A DNA stretch of 64,000 nt from Mycobacterium sp. GA-0227b. Its GTDB lineage: Bacteria; Actinomycetota; Actinomycetes; Mycobacteriales; Mycobacteriaceae. Shown here one piece after another: positions 40,917 to 49,869 of this stretch. The first letter of the stretch is position 1. Every line of letters begins with the position of its first letter. The notes under the pieces were generated by a model that worked only from the letters and a program-made list of their open reading frames with translations, did not search any database and was not told the DNA's origin. Both the position numbers and the translations under genes were made by a program. The stretch is from positions 62,001 to 126,000 of the forward strand of contig NZ_LQIK01000029.1 in NCBI RefSeq assembly GCF_001499855.1. The letters are read 5' to 3'.

Positions 40917-40970
40917 TACGTCCTAGCGCCGCCATACGTCGTAGCGCCGCCATACGTCCTAGCTCCGCCA
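40917..40970 (+). repeat. Three tandem 18-bp repeats after fadB4
   Basis: Three head-to-tail copies of TACGTCCTAGCGCCGCCA (40917-40934, 40935-40952, 40953-40970) differ at one position each in copies two and three. They start 5 bp after the fadB4 stop and run directly into the inverted repeat at 40968. A minisatellite-like block of this type may vary in copy number among strains. Confidence 0.9.
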
Positions 40971-41030
40971 TCGTTTGTGAATCTGGCGACGTTTTTCGGC
41001 GATTTACGTCGTCAGATTCACAAACGATGG
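40968..41030. repeat. Long inverted repeat, group B copy 2
   Basis: Arms of 24 bp (40968-40991 and 41007-41030) match at 23 positions, around a 15-nt loop. The left arm starts CCATCGTTTGTGAATCTG. It lies between convergent fadB4 and fadE23 and is the best-paired of the six long inverted repeats in the window. Likely a bidirectional terminator or a mobile palindromic element. Confidence 0.9.
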
Positions 41031-41100
41031 TGCGGCGGTGGCGGGAGTGCGGTGGCGGCGCTGCGGCGGTGGCGGCGGTGCGGCGGTGGCGGCGGCGGCG
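41031..41100 (+). repeat. GC-rich degenerate tandem repeat before fadE23 end
   Basis: About 70 bp made of four imperfect units beginning TGCGGCGGTGGCGG or TGCGGTGGCGG, with GGCGGC triplet expansion in the last two. It ends 8 bp before the fadE23 stop codon and is noncoding as far as can be seen. Together with the 18-bp repeats it brackets the inverted repeat. Confidence 0.8.
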
Positions 41101-41107
41101 CCCAGTC

Positions 41108-42322
41108 CTACTTCAACTCCGCCGACGACAATCCGAGCAGGCGGCGCGCCACCACCAGCAGCTGGATCTGCTGGGTGCCCTCGAAGATGTCGAGGATCTT
41201 GCTGTCGCGGGCCCACTTCTCGAGCAGGGTGACTTCGGAATAGCCGACGGTGCCCGCCAATTCGACCGCCTTGAGCGTGATGTCGCTGGCCACCCGGCCG
41301 GCCTTCGCCTTGCCCATCGACGCTTCCTTGGAGTTCGGGATGTCGTTGTCGGCCTGCCACGCCGAGCGCACCATCAGCAGATACGCTGCCTCCCAATCGG
41401 ATTCCATCCGCAGGAACTCCGCGGCCGGTGCGCTCTGCGCGTGCGACGGCTTGTCGTAGGAGATCTCGATGCCCGCCTCGGTGAGGATCTTGCGGAGTTC
41501 CTCGAGCGCGGCGCGGGCGATACCGACGGCCATCGCGGCGACCACGGGACGAGTGTTGTCGAAGGTCTCCATGACCCCGGCAAAACCCTTGTCCACGTGG
41601 ATCTCCGGACTGCCGAGCAGGTTCTCCTTGGGAATCCGCACATGGTCGAACCGGATCACCGCGGTGTCGGAAGCCTTGATGCCCAGCTTGTCCTCGAGAC
41701 GCTCGACGGTGACGCCCGGGTGTTCGCGCGGCACGATGAACGACTTGATCGCTGCTCGCCCCAGGGACTTGTCGAGTGTCGCCCAGACCACGATGTGAGT
41801 GGCCCGGGAGCCGGCGGTGACGAAGATCTTCTCGCCGTTGATGACGTACTCGTCGCCGTCGAGCTTGGCCGTGGTCGACACGGCCGCCGAGTCGGACCCG
41901 AAGTCGGGTTCGGTGATCGCCATCGCGGCCCAGACGTCTTTGCCGAGCCGCTCCAGTTGCTCTTTGGTGGCGACGCTGGAGATCGCGGCGTTGCCCAACC
42001 CCTGCCGAGGCACCGACAACATCAACGCGACGTCGCCCCAGCTGATCTCCATCACGTTGAGCACCGCGGACATGTTGGCGCCGTTGTGGTTGACGTCTTT
42101 GGGTTCGTCGCCGCCCGCGAAGGCCTCGGCGCCGGCAAACGCGAAAGCCTTTGCCTCCGAGATCCCTTCGAACAGCGTGGCCAGGGTCTCGAGCTCCACC
42201 GGGTACTCGTGCTCGCGCAGGTCCCACTTGCGGGATATCGGTCGCAGCATCTCCGCGGCGCCCTGATGCGCCTTCTCGATGACCGCCTCGAGTTTGCGCG
42301 GTAGTTCCAAATTGATTGCCAT
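41108..42322 (-). CDS. fadE23: Acyl-CoA dehydrogenase FadE23
   Basis: The 404-residue protein has the acyl-CoA dehydrogenase fold: AMAITEPDFGSDSAAVSTTAKLDGDEYVINGEKIFVTAGSRATHIVVWAT, IRFDHVRIPKENLLG, and the C-terminal ILDIFEGTQQIQLLVVARRLLG. The N-terminal 60 residues are longer than in short-chain enzymes. It is the homologue of Rv3140 in place and length, encoded with fadE24 as a pair expected to form a heteromer like other mycobacterial FadE pairs. Starts at ATG 42322, 24 bp after fadE24. Confidence 0.9.
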   Translation of the reverse strand: MAINLELPRKLEAVIEKAHQGAAEMLRPISRKWDLREHEYPVELETLATLFEGISEAKAFAFAGAEAFAGGDEPKDVNHNGANMSAVLNVMEISWGDVALMLSVPRQGLGNAAISSVATKEQLERLGKDVWAAMAITEPDFGSDSAAVSTTAKLDGDEYVINGEKIFVTAGSRATHIVVWATLDKSLGRAAIKSFIVPREHPGVTVERLEDKLGIKASDTAVIRFDHVRIPKENLLGSPEIHVDKGFAGVMETFDNTRPVVAAMAVGIARAALEELRKILTEAGIEISYDKPSHAQSAPAAEFLRMESDWEAAYLLMVRSAWQADNDIPNSKEASMGKAKAGRVASDITLKAVELAGTVGYSEVTLLEKWARDSKILDIFEGTQQIQLLVVARRLLGLSSAELK

Positions 42323-42345
42323 GATTCGTCTTTCGCTTGTAAGGC

Positions 42346-43737
42346 CTAGATAACGACGACGCCCTCGGCGATACCGATCGCGCGCAGATCGCGGTACCAG
42401 CGTTCGACGGGGTGTTCCTTGGTGTAGCCGTGGCCGCCGAGCAGTTGCACACCGTCGAGGCCGATCTGCATGCCTTTGTCGGTGCCGAGCCGTTTGGCCA
42501 GCGCCGCTTCGCGGGTGAACGGCAGCCCCTGGTCCGCGCGCGAAGCCCCGCGCCAGGTAATCAACCGCAGGCCGTCGAATTCGATCGCCATGTTGGCGCA
42601 CATGAACGCCACCGCCTGACGGTGCGCGATCGGCTCGCCGAAAGCGCGCCGTTCCTTCACGTATGGCACGACATAGTCGAGCACCGCGTGCGAGGTGCCG
42701 ACGGCCAGTGCCGCCCAGCCCAGCCGCGAGAGCGCGACCGCCTCCGAGTAATCCTCATCGGTGGCGCCCGCTTCGCCCAGTCGCGCCGACAGCGGCACGG
42801 TCACACCGTCGAGCGTGACCTGACCGATCGCCGCCGCGCGGATGCCCATGCCGGGATCGGGTGTGACGCTCAACCCTTTTGACGACGACTCGACGATGAA
42901 GAGCGCCGGCTTACCGTTGAGTTGCGCTGCGACGATGAACAATTCAGCGTTCGCGGCGGCCGGTACCAGGGACTTGACCCCGTCGATGCGGTAGCCGCTG
43001 GGAGTGCGCACGGCCGTCGTCTTCAACGCCGTCGGATCGAACAGCGGGCGCGGTTCGGCGATCGCCACACAGGACTGCGGCACGTTCTCGCCCGCGAACT
43101 CCTTCAGATATGTGGCTTGCTGATCGGCGCTGCCCCAATGTGTCAGCGCCGACGCGACCCCCGCGGGGGCCAGGATCGGCAGCGCCAGTCCCATGTCGCC
43201 GTAGGCCAGCGCCTCGGCGACCAGCACGTTGGTCACCGCCGCCCGGTGCGCCGCGATACCTTCGAAGTCCTCGGGCACGTTGATCGCGGTGATACCGAGT
43301 TCGGAAGCCTTGGCGACCAGATCCTCGGGGTAGTCGGCGGTTTCGTCGGCTTGATGCGCGGCCGGACGGATGGCCTCCTCGGCGAACTCGCTGACCGTGT
43401 CGACGATCATCTTCTGCTCGTCGTCGGGGGTCAGGTCGAAGTAGTCCGAGCCGCTCTTTTTCAGCCGCGTCGGACCCGCCTGGCTGCCCGAGACGCGCTT
43501 GAATTGGCGGCTGGCGGCGCCGGCGACCGAGAACACCTGCTTGACGCCATACTTCAGCCCGCGGTTGAGGGGATCGCGCAGGTTGTAGCGATCCAAAAAC
43601 TCCTGGCCGACCAGCGGCGTGACCAGAGCCAGCCCCAGGTCGGTCGCGCTGCGCTTGTGCCGCTTCAGCCCGACTGCGCTTTCTTTACCGCTTCGCTTCG
43701 GTTTCGATCCGTTTTTCGACGGCAGGGTGTTGGTCAT
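42346..43737 (-). CDS. fadE24: Acyl-CoA dehydrogenase FadE24
   Basis: The 463-residue protein has an unusually long basic N-terminal extension (NGSKPKRSGKESAVGLKRHKRSATDL) followed by a dehydrogenase fold. The FAD/substrate segments are degenerate (PQSCVAIAEPRPLFDPTALKTT) compared with FadE23, and the C terminus reads VQLLGGHGYTKEHPVERWYRDLRAIGIAEGVVVI. This asymmetry suggests that FadE23 carries the active flavin site and FadE24 is its partner. Homologue of Rv3139, known to be induced by isoniazid in M. tuberculosis. Direct repeats in its promoter are given separately. Confidence 0.9.
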   Translation of the reverse strand: MTNTLPSKNGSKPKRSGKESAVGLKRHKRSATDLGLALVTPLVGQEFLDRYNLRDPLNRGLKYGVKQVFSVAGAASRQFKRVSGSQAGPTRLKKSGSDYFDLTPDDEQKMIVDTVSEFAEEAIRPAAHQADETADYPEDLVAKASELGITAINVPEDFEGIAAHRAAVTNVLVAEALAYGDMGLALPILAPAGVASALTHWGSADQQATYLKEFAGENVPQSCVAIAEPRPLFDPTALKTTAVRTPSGYRIDGVKSLVPAAANAELFIVAAQLNGKPALFIVESSSKGLSVTPDPGMGIRAAAIGQVTLDGVTVPLSARLGEAGATDEDYSEAVALSRLGWAALAVGTSHAVLDYVVPYVKERRAFGEPIAHRQAVAFMCANMAIEFDGLRLITWRGASRADQGLPFTREAALAKRLGTDKGMQIGLDGVQLLGGHGYTKEHPVERWYRDLRAIGIAEGVVVI

Positions 43738-43777
43738 TTCGACTGCCTCGCTTTGGGTTGGGACGTCCGAACTCGTC

Positions 43778-43821
43778 GAACTGACTCCAGAGTAAGGTAT
43801 GCGAACTGACCGGCGAGTAAG
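43778..43821 (-). promoter_or_regulatory. Paired 19-bp direct repeats upstream of fadE24
   Basis: Two copies of GAACTGAC-N4-GAGTAAG (43778-43796 and 43803-43821) lie 25 bp apart, 41 bp before the fadE24 ATG. Each has dyad character in TGAC...GTAA. They look like tandem operators for a dimeric repressor that controls the fadE24-fadE23 pair, and may be a lipid- or drug-responsive site. Confidence 0.55.
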
Positions 43822-43851
43822 TTGTTGTGCAATTCACACGGTGCTGCGGAT

Positions 43852-44625
43852 CTACAGGCGATCCAGCACAGTGTCGTGCAACAGACCGTTGGTCGCCACC
43901 GCGCTGCCGCCGTGCGGGCCGGGCTCGCCCGCGAGGTTGGTGAACCGGCCGCCGGCCTCGCGCACCAGGACGTCGAGCGGTGCCAGGTCCCACGTCGACA
44001 CCTCGGGTTCCACCGCGATGTCGACGGCGCCCTCGGCGACGAGGCAGTAGTTGTAGAAGTCGCCGTAACCGCGCACCCGCCACACGTCGTCGGTCAATGC
44101 GATGAACCGGTCCCGGATGCCGCGCTCGGCCCAACCGGAGAGGCTGGAGAACGTCAGGCTCGCGGACCCCAGATCGTCGACCTTCGAAACGCTCAGCCGT
44201 CGCTCCGGCTGCCCGGTCACTCGGGAAAACGCGCCCTGCCCTGCCAGCGCCCACCAACGTCGCTGCAGCGCGGGCGCGCTCACGACGCCCAGCATCGGCA
44301 CGCCGTCCTGCAGCAGCGCGATCAGCGTGGCCCATACCGGCACTCCGCGGACGAAGTTCTTGGTCCCGTCGATGGGGTCGACGACCCACTGCCTGCCGAC
44401 GAACTGAGCGGCGCCGCCGAACTCCTCGCCGAACACGGAATCGTCCGGGCGGGCCTGGCTCAGCCGCCGGCGGATCATCGATTCGACTTCGAGGTCGGCG
44501 TCGGTGGCAGGCGTCAGATCCGGTTTGGTTTCGACGACGAGGTCCACCGCGCCGAAGCGGGCGATGGTCTGCGCATCCGCTTCGTCTGCCAACGCCAGTG
44601 CCAGCGTCAGATCCTCGGGACTCAT
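43852..44625 (-). CDS. hisN: Histidinol-phosphate phosphatase / inositol-monophosphatase family
   Basis: The 257-residue protein has the IMPase fold with the metal motifs [20 protein letters not shown] and [15 protein letters not shown]. In mycobacteria the homologue Rv3137 at the same position is the HisN histidinol-phosphate phosphatase of histidine synthesis. The ATG at 44625 is preferred ([17 protein letters not shown]). Divergent from a small membrane protein gene whose GTG lies 24 bp away. Confidence 0.87.
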   Translation of the reverse strand: MSPEDLTLALALADEADAQTIARFGAVDLVVETKPDLTPATDADLEVESMIRRRLSQARPDDSVFGEEFGGAAQFVGRQWVVDPIDGTKNFVRGVPVWATLIALLQDGVPMLGVVSAPALQRRWWALAGQGAFSRVTGQPERRLSVSKVDDLGSASLTFSSLSGWAERGIRDRFIALTDDVWRVRGYGDFYNYCLVAEGAVDIAVEPEVSTWDLAPLDVLVREAGGRFTNLAGEPGPHGGSAVATNGLLHDTVLDRL

Positions 44626-44648
44626 GCCTGCCGTCCTACCATGTCGGT

Positions 44649-45008
44649 GTGTGGGAATTCGCGGTGATACTGCTGCTGGTCGGTGCACTGGTGCTGCTGG
44701 CCCGACCGCTGCTGATGCGGCGCCGCGGCGCTCCACCCGACTGGCCGTCGGGGCAACTGCTGGTGACCGGGGTCAGCCCGCGGCCCACGGACGTCACCGG
44801 ACCGCAGTACGCGACGATCACCGGCGTCATCAACGGTCCGACGGTCAACGAACATGTGGTGTACCAGCGGCTCGAGGTCGACGTCGACGACTGGCCGACG
44901 ATGGGCCAGCTGTTCCCCGTGGTCTACTCGCCGAAGAACCCGGACAACTGGCGATTCGCGTCGCCCGAAACCCCGCCACCGGCCCCGCCGCCCACGCCCT
45001 ATTCCTGA
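44649..45008 (+). CDS. Hypothetical single-pass membrane protein
   Basis: The 119-residue protein begins with a hydrophobic N-terminal segment ([20 protein letters not shown]) and then has a soluble part ending in a Pro-rich tail ([14 protein letters not shown]). I do not recognise a family; the [36 protein letters not shown] stretch looks like a small beta domain. A TACCAT hexamer at 44637-44642 places a transcript start exactly at the GTG at 44649, so translation is probably leaderless. Confidence 0.7.
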   Translation: MWEFAVILLLVGALVLLARPLLMRRRGAPPDWPSGQLLVTGVSPRPTDVTGPQYATITGVINGPTVNEHVVYQRLEVDVDDWPTMGQLFPVVYSPKNPDNWRFASPETPPPAPPPTPYS

Positions 45009-45014
45009 GATTGC

Positions 45015-45048
45015 GTCGAGGGTCGTTGACCGTCGAGGGGTGTTGACC
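45015..45048 (+). repeat. Tandem 17-bp direct repeat between convergent genes
   Basis: Two adjacent 17-bp copies (GTCGAGGGTCGTTGACC at 45015-45031 and GTCGAGGGGTGTTGACC at 45032-45048) lie in the 56-bp gap between the membrane protein gene and convergent fprA. They differ at two positions. Confidence 0.7.
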
Positions 45049-45064
45049 TACGCCGCCTTCGTCG

Positions 45065-46441
45065 TCAGCCGTGCCCGATCCGCAGCATCTCCGCCACGCT
45101 CGTCAACTTCACCCGTGGCCTGCCGTGCGGTTCTCCTGCTGACCGCTCGTACTCGTCGATCAGCTTCCAATGGTCATCGGTGACGACCTTCGGTTGCCGC
45201 TCGACCAGCCACTCCGCCAGCCGCTGGGAATGCTCGGCGTCGAAGTCGGACAACTGCGCCCCGGACAGATCCTCGATCAGCGTGTCGACGGTCTCCTGCG
45301 AGTCGCTCTTGTTGCTGCCGATGACACCGGTCGGACCACGCTTGATCCAGCCGACGACGTACTCGTTGCGGCTGCCGTCGATACGGCCTCTGGTGTGCGG
45401 GATCGTGCCGTTGCGCTCGTTGAACGGAAGCCCCGGCGTCGGTACGCCTCGATACCCGACGGCGCGAACCACGAGCTGGGCGGGCACCTCCTCGCGCTCA
45501 CCGGTGTCCTTGGCGACGATGCGGCCGTTGTCGTCGACCAGCTCGTTGCGGCCCAACACGATGGATTCCACGCGGCCGTCGCCCTTGATCTCGATCGGGG
45601 ACGTGCGGAACCGGAACACGATGCGACGCTTCGCGTTCTTCGGCGTCTGTTCGGCGTAACCCCGCAACACCTTGATGTTGTTGCGCACGGTCTTGCCTGC
45701 CGCTTCGAGGTCCTCGTCGGTGATGTCGGCGAAGTCCGCCGGATCGACGATCACGTCTACGTCGCCGAGGCCTTCGAGCTGGCCGAGCTCCCGCAGTTCA
45801 AGCGTGGTGAACGGCGCCTGCAGCGGGCCGCGCCTGCCGATGACGAGCACTTCCTCCACGCCTCGGTCGTGCAGTGATCGCAGCGCGTGGTCGGCGATGT
45901 CCGTCGCAGCCAGCACATCGGGGTCGGTGACCAGAATTCGCGCGACGTCGAGCGCCACGTTGCCGTTGCCGATCACGACGGCCCGACCGCTCGAGATGTC
46001 CGGCGTGATCTCCTCGAAGTGGGGATGGGCGTTGTACCAGCCGACGAAGTCCACGGCGGCGACGCTGCCCGGCAGGTCCTCGCCGGGGATGCCCAGTGAC
46101 CGGTCGGACTGCGCGCCGACGGCGTAGACCACCGCGTCGTAGCGCTCGGCCAGTTCCGCGGCCTGCACGTGCTCACCGACCGCGATGTTGCCGAAGAACC
46201 TGAACCGCGGGTCCATCGCGGTCTTGTCGAACTGGGCGCTGATCGACTTGATCTTGGGGTGGTCGGGGGCAACGCCGGAGCGCACCAGCCCCCACGGGGT
46301 GGGCAACATCTCCAGCATGTCGACGCGTACGTCTCTTTTCCGGTCGGTGTCGTCGGTAGAGTCGGCGAACTTCAACAACGACGCCGCGGCAAAGTAACCC
46401 GAGGGTCCTGAGCCGACGATCGCCACGTGATATGGGCGCAT
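45065..46441 (-). CDS. fprA: NADPH-ferredoxin/adrenodoxin-type reductase FprA
   Basis: The 458-residue flavoprotein passes electrons from NADPH to ferredoxins serving P450 and other systems. It opens MRPYHVAIVGSGPSGYFAAASLL, with LPTPWGLVRSGVAPDHPKIK and the NADP motif VVIGNGNVALDVARIL. The C-terminal VVGWIKRGPTGVIGSNKSDSQETV matches adrenodoxin-reductase family members. It is the homologue of Rv3106 in place and length, with AAAGG upstream of the ATG. Divergent from prfB. Confidence 0.95.
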   Translation of the reverse strand: MRPYHVAIVGSGPSGYFAAASLLKFADSTDDTDRKRDVRVDMLEMLPTPWGLVRSGVAPDHPKIKSISAQFDKTAMDPRFRFFGNIAVGEHVQAAELAERYDAVVYAVGAQSDRSLGIPGEDLPGSVAAVDFVGWYNAHPHFEEITPDISSGRAVVIGNGNVALDVARILVTDPDVLAATDIADHALRSLHDRGVEEVLVIGRRGPLQAPFTTLELRELGQLEGLGDVDVIVDPADFADITDEDLEAAGKTVRNNIKVLRGYAEQTPKNAKRRIVFRFRTSPIEIKGDGRVESIVLGRNELVDDNGRIVAKDTGEREEVPAQLVVRAVGYRGVPTPGLPFNERNGTIPHTRGRIDGSRNEYVVGWIKRGPTGVIGSNKSDSQETVDTLIEDLSGAQLSDFDAEHSQRLAEWLVERQPKVVTDDHWKLIDEYERSAGEPHGRPRVKLTSVAEMLRIGHG

Positions 46442-46603
46442 GAATACCTTTGTCCGAGCTTTCTGTCGCTGCCCGGCCTCGCGCAGAGGGGCTGTCGCGC
46501 TGGACCGGGCTGGTTACCCACCCGATGCTAGAACGCTCGATCGGTTCCGTGCCGCCAGTCGTGAGAACCGGCGCCAAACTGCTGACGGGTAACCTGAACT
46601 CCC

Positions 46604-47710
46604 GTGGATCCTGACCGCCAAGCCGACCTCGCCGCCCTCGACTCCACCCTGACCACGGTGGAGCGGGTGCTCGATGTCGAGGGCCTTCGCGGTCGCATCG
46701 AAAAGCTCGAGCACGAAGCCTCCGATCCGAACCTGTGGGACGACCAGACGCGCGCGCAGAAGGTCACCAGCGAGCTGTCGCACACCCAGGGTGAGTTGCG
46801 GCGTGTCGAAGATCTGCGCCAGCGCCTCGACGATCTGCCGGTGATGTACGAGCTGGCCGCCGAGGACGGCAGCGCCGATGAACTCGCGGAAGCCGATGCC
46901 GAGCTCAAGAAGCTGCGCGAGGACATCCAGGCGATGGAGGTCCGCACCCTGCTCTCCGGCGAGTACGACGAGCGGGAGGCCGTCGTCACCATCCGGTCCG
47001 GCGCCGGCGGAGTGGACGCCGCGGACTGGGCCGAAATGCTGATGCGCATGTACATCCGATGGGCCGAGAAGCACGACTATCCCGTCGAGGTGTTCGACAC
47101 CTCCTACGCCGAGGAAGCCGGCATCAAGAGCGCGACGTTCGCGGTGCACGCGCCGTTCGCCTACGGCACGCTGTCGGTCGAGCAGGGCACCCACCGGCTG
47201 GTGCGCATCAGCCCGTTCGACAACCAGAGCCGCAGGCAGACGTCGTTTGCAGACGTCGAGGTGCTGCCAGTGGTGGACACCACCGACCACATCGAAATAC
47301 CGGAAAGCGATGTGCGCGTTGATGTGTACCGATCCAGCGGTCCAGGCGGCCAGTCGGTCAACACCACCGACTCGGCGGTCCGCCTCACCCATATCCCGAC
47401 CGGTATCGTGGTGACCTGCCAGAACGAGAAGTCGCAGTTGCAGAACAAGGTGTCGGCCATGCGGGTTTTGCAGGCAAAGCTGTTGGAGCGCAAGCGTTCA
47501 GAGGAACGCGCCGAGATGGATGCGCTCAAGGGCGACGGCGGCAGCTCGTGGGGCAACCAGATGCGCTCCTACGTGTTGCACCCCTACCAGATGGTCAAGG
47601 ATCTGCGGACCGAGTTCGAGGTCGGCAACCCGGCAGGGGTCCTGGATGGCGACATCGACGGATTCCTCGAAGCCGGGATCCGTTGGCGCAAGAGCCAAAA
47701 TGACGTTTAG
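46604..47710 (+). CDS. prfB: Peptide chain release factor 2
   Basis: The 368-residue release factor reads UGA and UAA through an SPF motif ([14 protein letters not shown]) and releases peptide through GGQ ([18 protein letters not shown]). The frame is continuous: the programmed +1 frameshift of enteric prfB is absent. A TAACCT hexamer at 46590-46595 gives a start close to the GTG at 46604. In mycobacteria prfB is followed, as here, by the MscS-like gene, the Thr-rich protein, ftsE, ftsX and smpB. Confidence 0.95.
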   Translation: MDPDRQADLAALDSTLTTVERVLDVEGLRGRIEKLEHEASDPNLWDDQTRAQKVTSELSHTQGELRRVEDLRQRLDDLPVMYELAAEDGSADELAEADAELKKLREDIQAMEVRTLLSGEYDEREAVVTIRSGAGGVDAADWAEMLMRMYIRWAEKHDYPVEVFDTSYAEEAGIKSATFAVHAPFAYGTLSVEQGTHRLVRISPFDNQSRRQTSFADVEVLPVVDTTDHIEIPESDVRVDVYRSSGPGGQSVNTTDSAVRLTHIPTGIVVTCQNEKSQLQNKVSAMRVLQAKLLERKRSEERAEMDALKGDGGSSWGNQMRSYVLHPYQMVKDLRTEFEVGNPAGVLDGDIDGFLEAGIRWRKSQNDV

Positions 47711-47716
47711 CCCGAG

Positions 47717-48697
47717 ATGAACAGCGTCGTACTCGCAGTCAACTTCGCCGACGGCTGGCACGGTTTCTGGACCGGCAACATCGGTGTGTGGATCCTCGAC
47801 CGGGGCGTGCGGATCGCGCTGCTTCTGATCGGCGGCGTGCTGGCCGCCCGGTTCATCAACTGGGCCGCGGTCAGGATCGTGCGCCGACTCGACGCCGAGT
47901 ACATGGGCAGCGATCAACTGGTGCGTTCGGAGAGCACCAAGCATCGCCAGGCCGTCGCCTCGGTGATCTCATGGGTGTCGGTGGCGCTGCTGTTCGTCAT
48001 CGTGCTCATCGAGATCACCGACATACTCGCCGTCCCGGTTGGTTCGCTCGTCGCCCCGGCCGCCGTCTTGGGCGCCGCGCTGGGCTTCGGTGCGCAGCGC
48101 CTGGTGCAGGATCTGCTCGCCGGGTTCTTCATCATCACCGAAAAGCAGTACGGTTTCGGCGATCTCGTCGCGCTGACCGTCACCGGTGTGACCGTTCCGG
48201 CCGAGGGCACCGTCGAGGACGTCACGCTGCGCGTCACCAAGCTGCGGTCGAGCGAGGGCGAGATGATGACGATCCCCAACGGTCAGATCGTCAAGTCGGT
48301 GAACCTGTCGAAGGACTGGGCGCGCGCCGTCATCGACATCCCTGTGCCGACGTCGGCCGACCTCAACGAGGTCAACGATCTGTTGCACGGGGTCGCCGAG
48401 AACGCGTACGAGGATCCGGGGCTGCGCGATCTGCTGCTCGACGCCCCGCAGTTGATGGGCGTGGAGAGCATCGAACTCGACACCGTCAACCTGCGGATGG
48501 TGGCCCGGACCCTGCCCGGTAAGCAGTTCGAGGTCGGCCGGCGGCTTCGGGTGCTCGTGATCCGCGCGTTGCGCCGCGGCGGAATCGTCTCACCCGGCGA
48601 CGGACAGACCCCGATGGTCGCCGCTATTCCGCACCCCGCGGCGGTCGCGGGCGGATCAGGCGAAGAGACCAGGGGAGCGCCGGAGCAGAAGCAATGA
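47717..48697 (+). CDS. Small mechanosensitive channel (MscS) family protein
   Basis: The 326-residue protein has membrane helices near residues 22-48, 80-101 and the pore helix GSLVAPAAVLGAALGFGAQRLVQDLLAGFFIITEKQYGFGDLVAL, the MscS signature, then the beta domain with VTLRVTKLRSSEGEMMTIPNGQIVKSVNLSKDWARA. It corresponds to Rv3104c. Starts 6 bp after prfB and overlaps the next gene by four bases, so it is part of the prfB-ftsEX operon. Confidence 0.92.
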   Translation: MNSVVLAVNFADGWHGFWTGNIGVWILDRGVRIALLLIGGVLAARFINWAAVRIVRRLDAEYMGSDQLVRSESTKHRQAVASVISWVSVALLFVIVLIEITDILAVPVGSLVAPAAVLGAALGFGAQRLVQDLLAGFFIITEKQYGFGDLVALTVTGVTVPAEGTVEDVTLRVTKLRSSEGEMMTIPNGQIVKSVNLSKDWARAVIDIPVPTSADLNEVNDLLHGVAENAYEDPGLRDLLLDAPQLMGVESIELDTVNLRMVARTLPGKQFEVGRRLRVLVIRALRRGGIVSPGDGQTPMVAAIPHPAAVAGGSGEETRGAPEQKQ

Positions 48698-49143
48698 CGA
48701 GTTGGTTTAAGGCCCGTTTCGGCCGGATGCGCGTGTCGACGATCGTGCTCATCGTCGCGTTCGCCGGGCTGTTCTGGGTCAACCAGTCGTTCGAGCCGCC
48801 ACCATCCCAAGCGCCCACCCAAGCTCCCGCGGTGGTCCCGCCGGGCTTCGTGCCGGACCCGAACTACACGTGGGTGCCGCGCACCAACGTGCGACGGACC
48901 ACGGAACCGTCGTACACGACCACGACGGCCCCGACTACGACCACCACGACCACGACGAGCCCGACCGAGTCCACGACGACCAGTCCGACGCCGACGACGA
49001 CGGTGCAGGACCCGGACGGCATCGGCCCGCGCGCCCCGACCACCGAGACGGTCACACCGGAAACGACGACCGAGGCGCCACCACTGATGCCACCGCAACC
49101 GCAACTGCTGCCGCAGGGAGCGACCACAACTCCGCCCAGCTAG
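48694..49143 (+). CDS. Thr/Pro-rich single-pass membrane protein
   Basis: The 149-residue protein has a basic start (MTSWFKARFGRMR), a single membrane helix (VSTIVLIVAFAGLFWVNQ) and an extracytoplasmic low-complexity region rich in Thr and Pro with runs of up to eight Thr. It is the position equivalent of Rv3103c. Function unknown; it may be a wall-spanning linker related to the FtsEX function encoded next. The repetitive ACG/ACC codons could make it polymorphic. Confidence 0.85.
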   Translation: MTSWFKARFGRMRVSTIVLIVAFAGLFWVNQSFEPPPSQAPTQAPAVVPPGFVPDPNYTWVPRTNVRRTTEPSYTTTTAPTTTTTTTTSPTESTTTSPTPTTTVQDPDGIGPRAPTTETVTPETTTEAPPLMPPQPQLLPQGATTTPPS

Positions 49144-49162
49144 GGCATTGCCGTCGCCCGGC

Positions 49163-49168
49163 TACACT
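49163..49168 (+). promoter_or_regulatory. Promoter -10 of ftsE
   Basis: TACACT fits the mycobacterial TANNNT -10 and lies so that transcription would start at about 49175-49177, at the GTG of the GTG-ATG start pair. This predicts a leaderless ftsE-ftsX-smpB transcript besides read-through from prfB. Confidence 0.5.
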
Positions 49169-49179
49169 GGCGACCCGTG

Positions 49180-49869
49180 ATGATCACCCTCAACAACGTG
49201 ACGAAGCAGTACAAGTCGTCCGCGCGCCCGGCGCTCGACAACGTCTCGGTCAAAATCGACAAGGGTGAGTTCGTCTTCCTCATCGGCCCGTCGGGTTCGG
49301 GCAAGTCGACGTTCATGCGCCTACTGCTGGCCGAGGAGAGCCCCACACACGGGGACATCCAGGTGTCGAAGTTCCATGTCAACAAGCTGCCGGGCCGCCA
49401 CATCCCCAGCCTGCGCCAGGTGATCGGCTGCGTATTCCAGGACTTCCGGCTGCTGCAGCAGAAGTCCGTCTTCGAGAACGTTGCGTTCGCGCTCGAGGTC
49501 ATCGGCAAGCGCGGCGACGTCATCAATCGCGTGGTCCCCGATGTGCTGGAGATGGTCGGCCTGTCGGGCAAGGCGAACCGGCTGCCCGCGGAGCTGTCCG
49601 GCGGCGAACAGCAGCGCGTCGCGATCGCCCGGGCCTTCGTCAACCGGCCCCTGGTGCTGCTCGCCGACGAGCCCACCGGCAACCTGGACCCTGAAACCAG
49701 CAAGGACATCATGGATCTGCTCGAGCGGATCAACCGCACCGGAACCACGGTGTTGATGGCCACCCATGACCACCACATCGTCGACTCAATGCGCCAGCGG
49801 GTCGTCGAACTCGAACTCGGCCGGCTGATTCGCGACGAGCAGCGCGGCGTCTACGGAATGGATCGCTAG
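49180..49869 (+). CDS. ftsE: Cell-division ATP-binding protein FtsE
   Basis: The 229-residue ABC ATPase has Walker [10 protein letters not shown] near residue 36, the signature [15 protein letters not shown], Walker [11 protein letters not shown] and the H-loop ATHDHH. Together with FtsX it activates peptidoglycan hydrolases at the septum. The ATG at 49180 gives the same start as homologues (MITL); the GTG just before it is an alternative leaderless start. Confidence 0.96.
   Translation: MITLNNVTKQYKSSARPALDNVSVKIDKGEFVFLIGPSGSGKSTFMRLLLAEESPTHGDIQVSKFHVNKLPGRHIPSLRQVIGCVFQDFRLLQQKSVFENVAFALEVIGKRGDVINRVVPDVLEMVGLSGKANRLPAELSGGEQQRVAIARAFVNRPLVLLADEPTGNLDPETSKDIMDLLERINRTGTTVLMATHDHHIVDSMRQRVVELELGRLIRDEQRGVYGMDR

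Noticed and set aside
40917..41100. Repeat block as a possible CRISPR array
   Set aside because: Repeats are directly abutting with no spacers, the copies are degenerate and no cas genes are present.
46604..46720. Programmed frameshift in prfB
   Set aside because: The reading frame is continuous from the GTG and has no in-frame UGA or slippery CUUUGA near codon 25.
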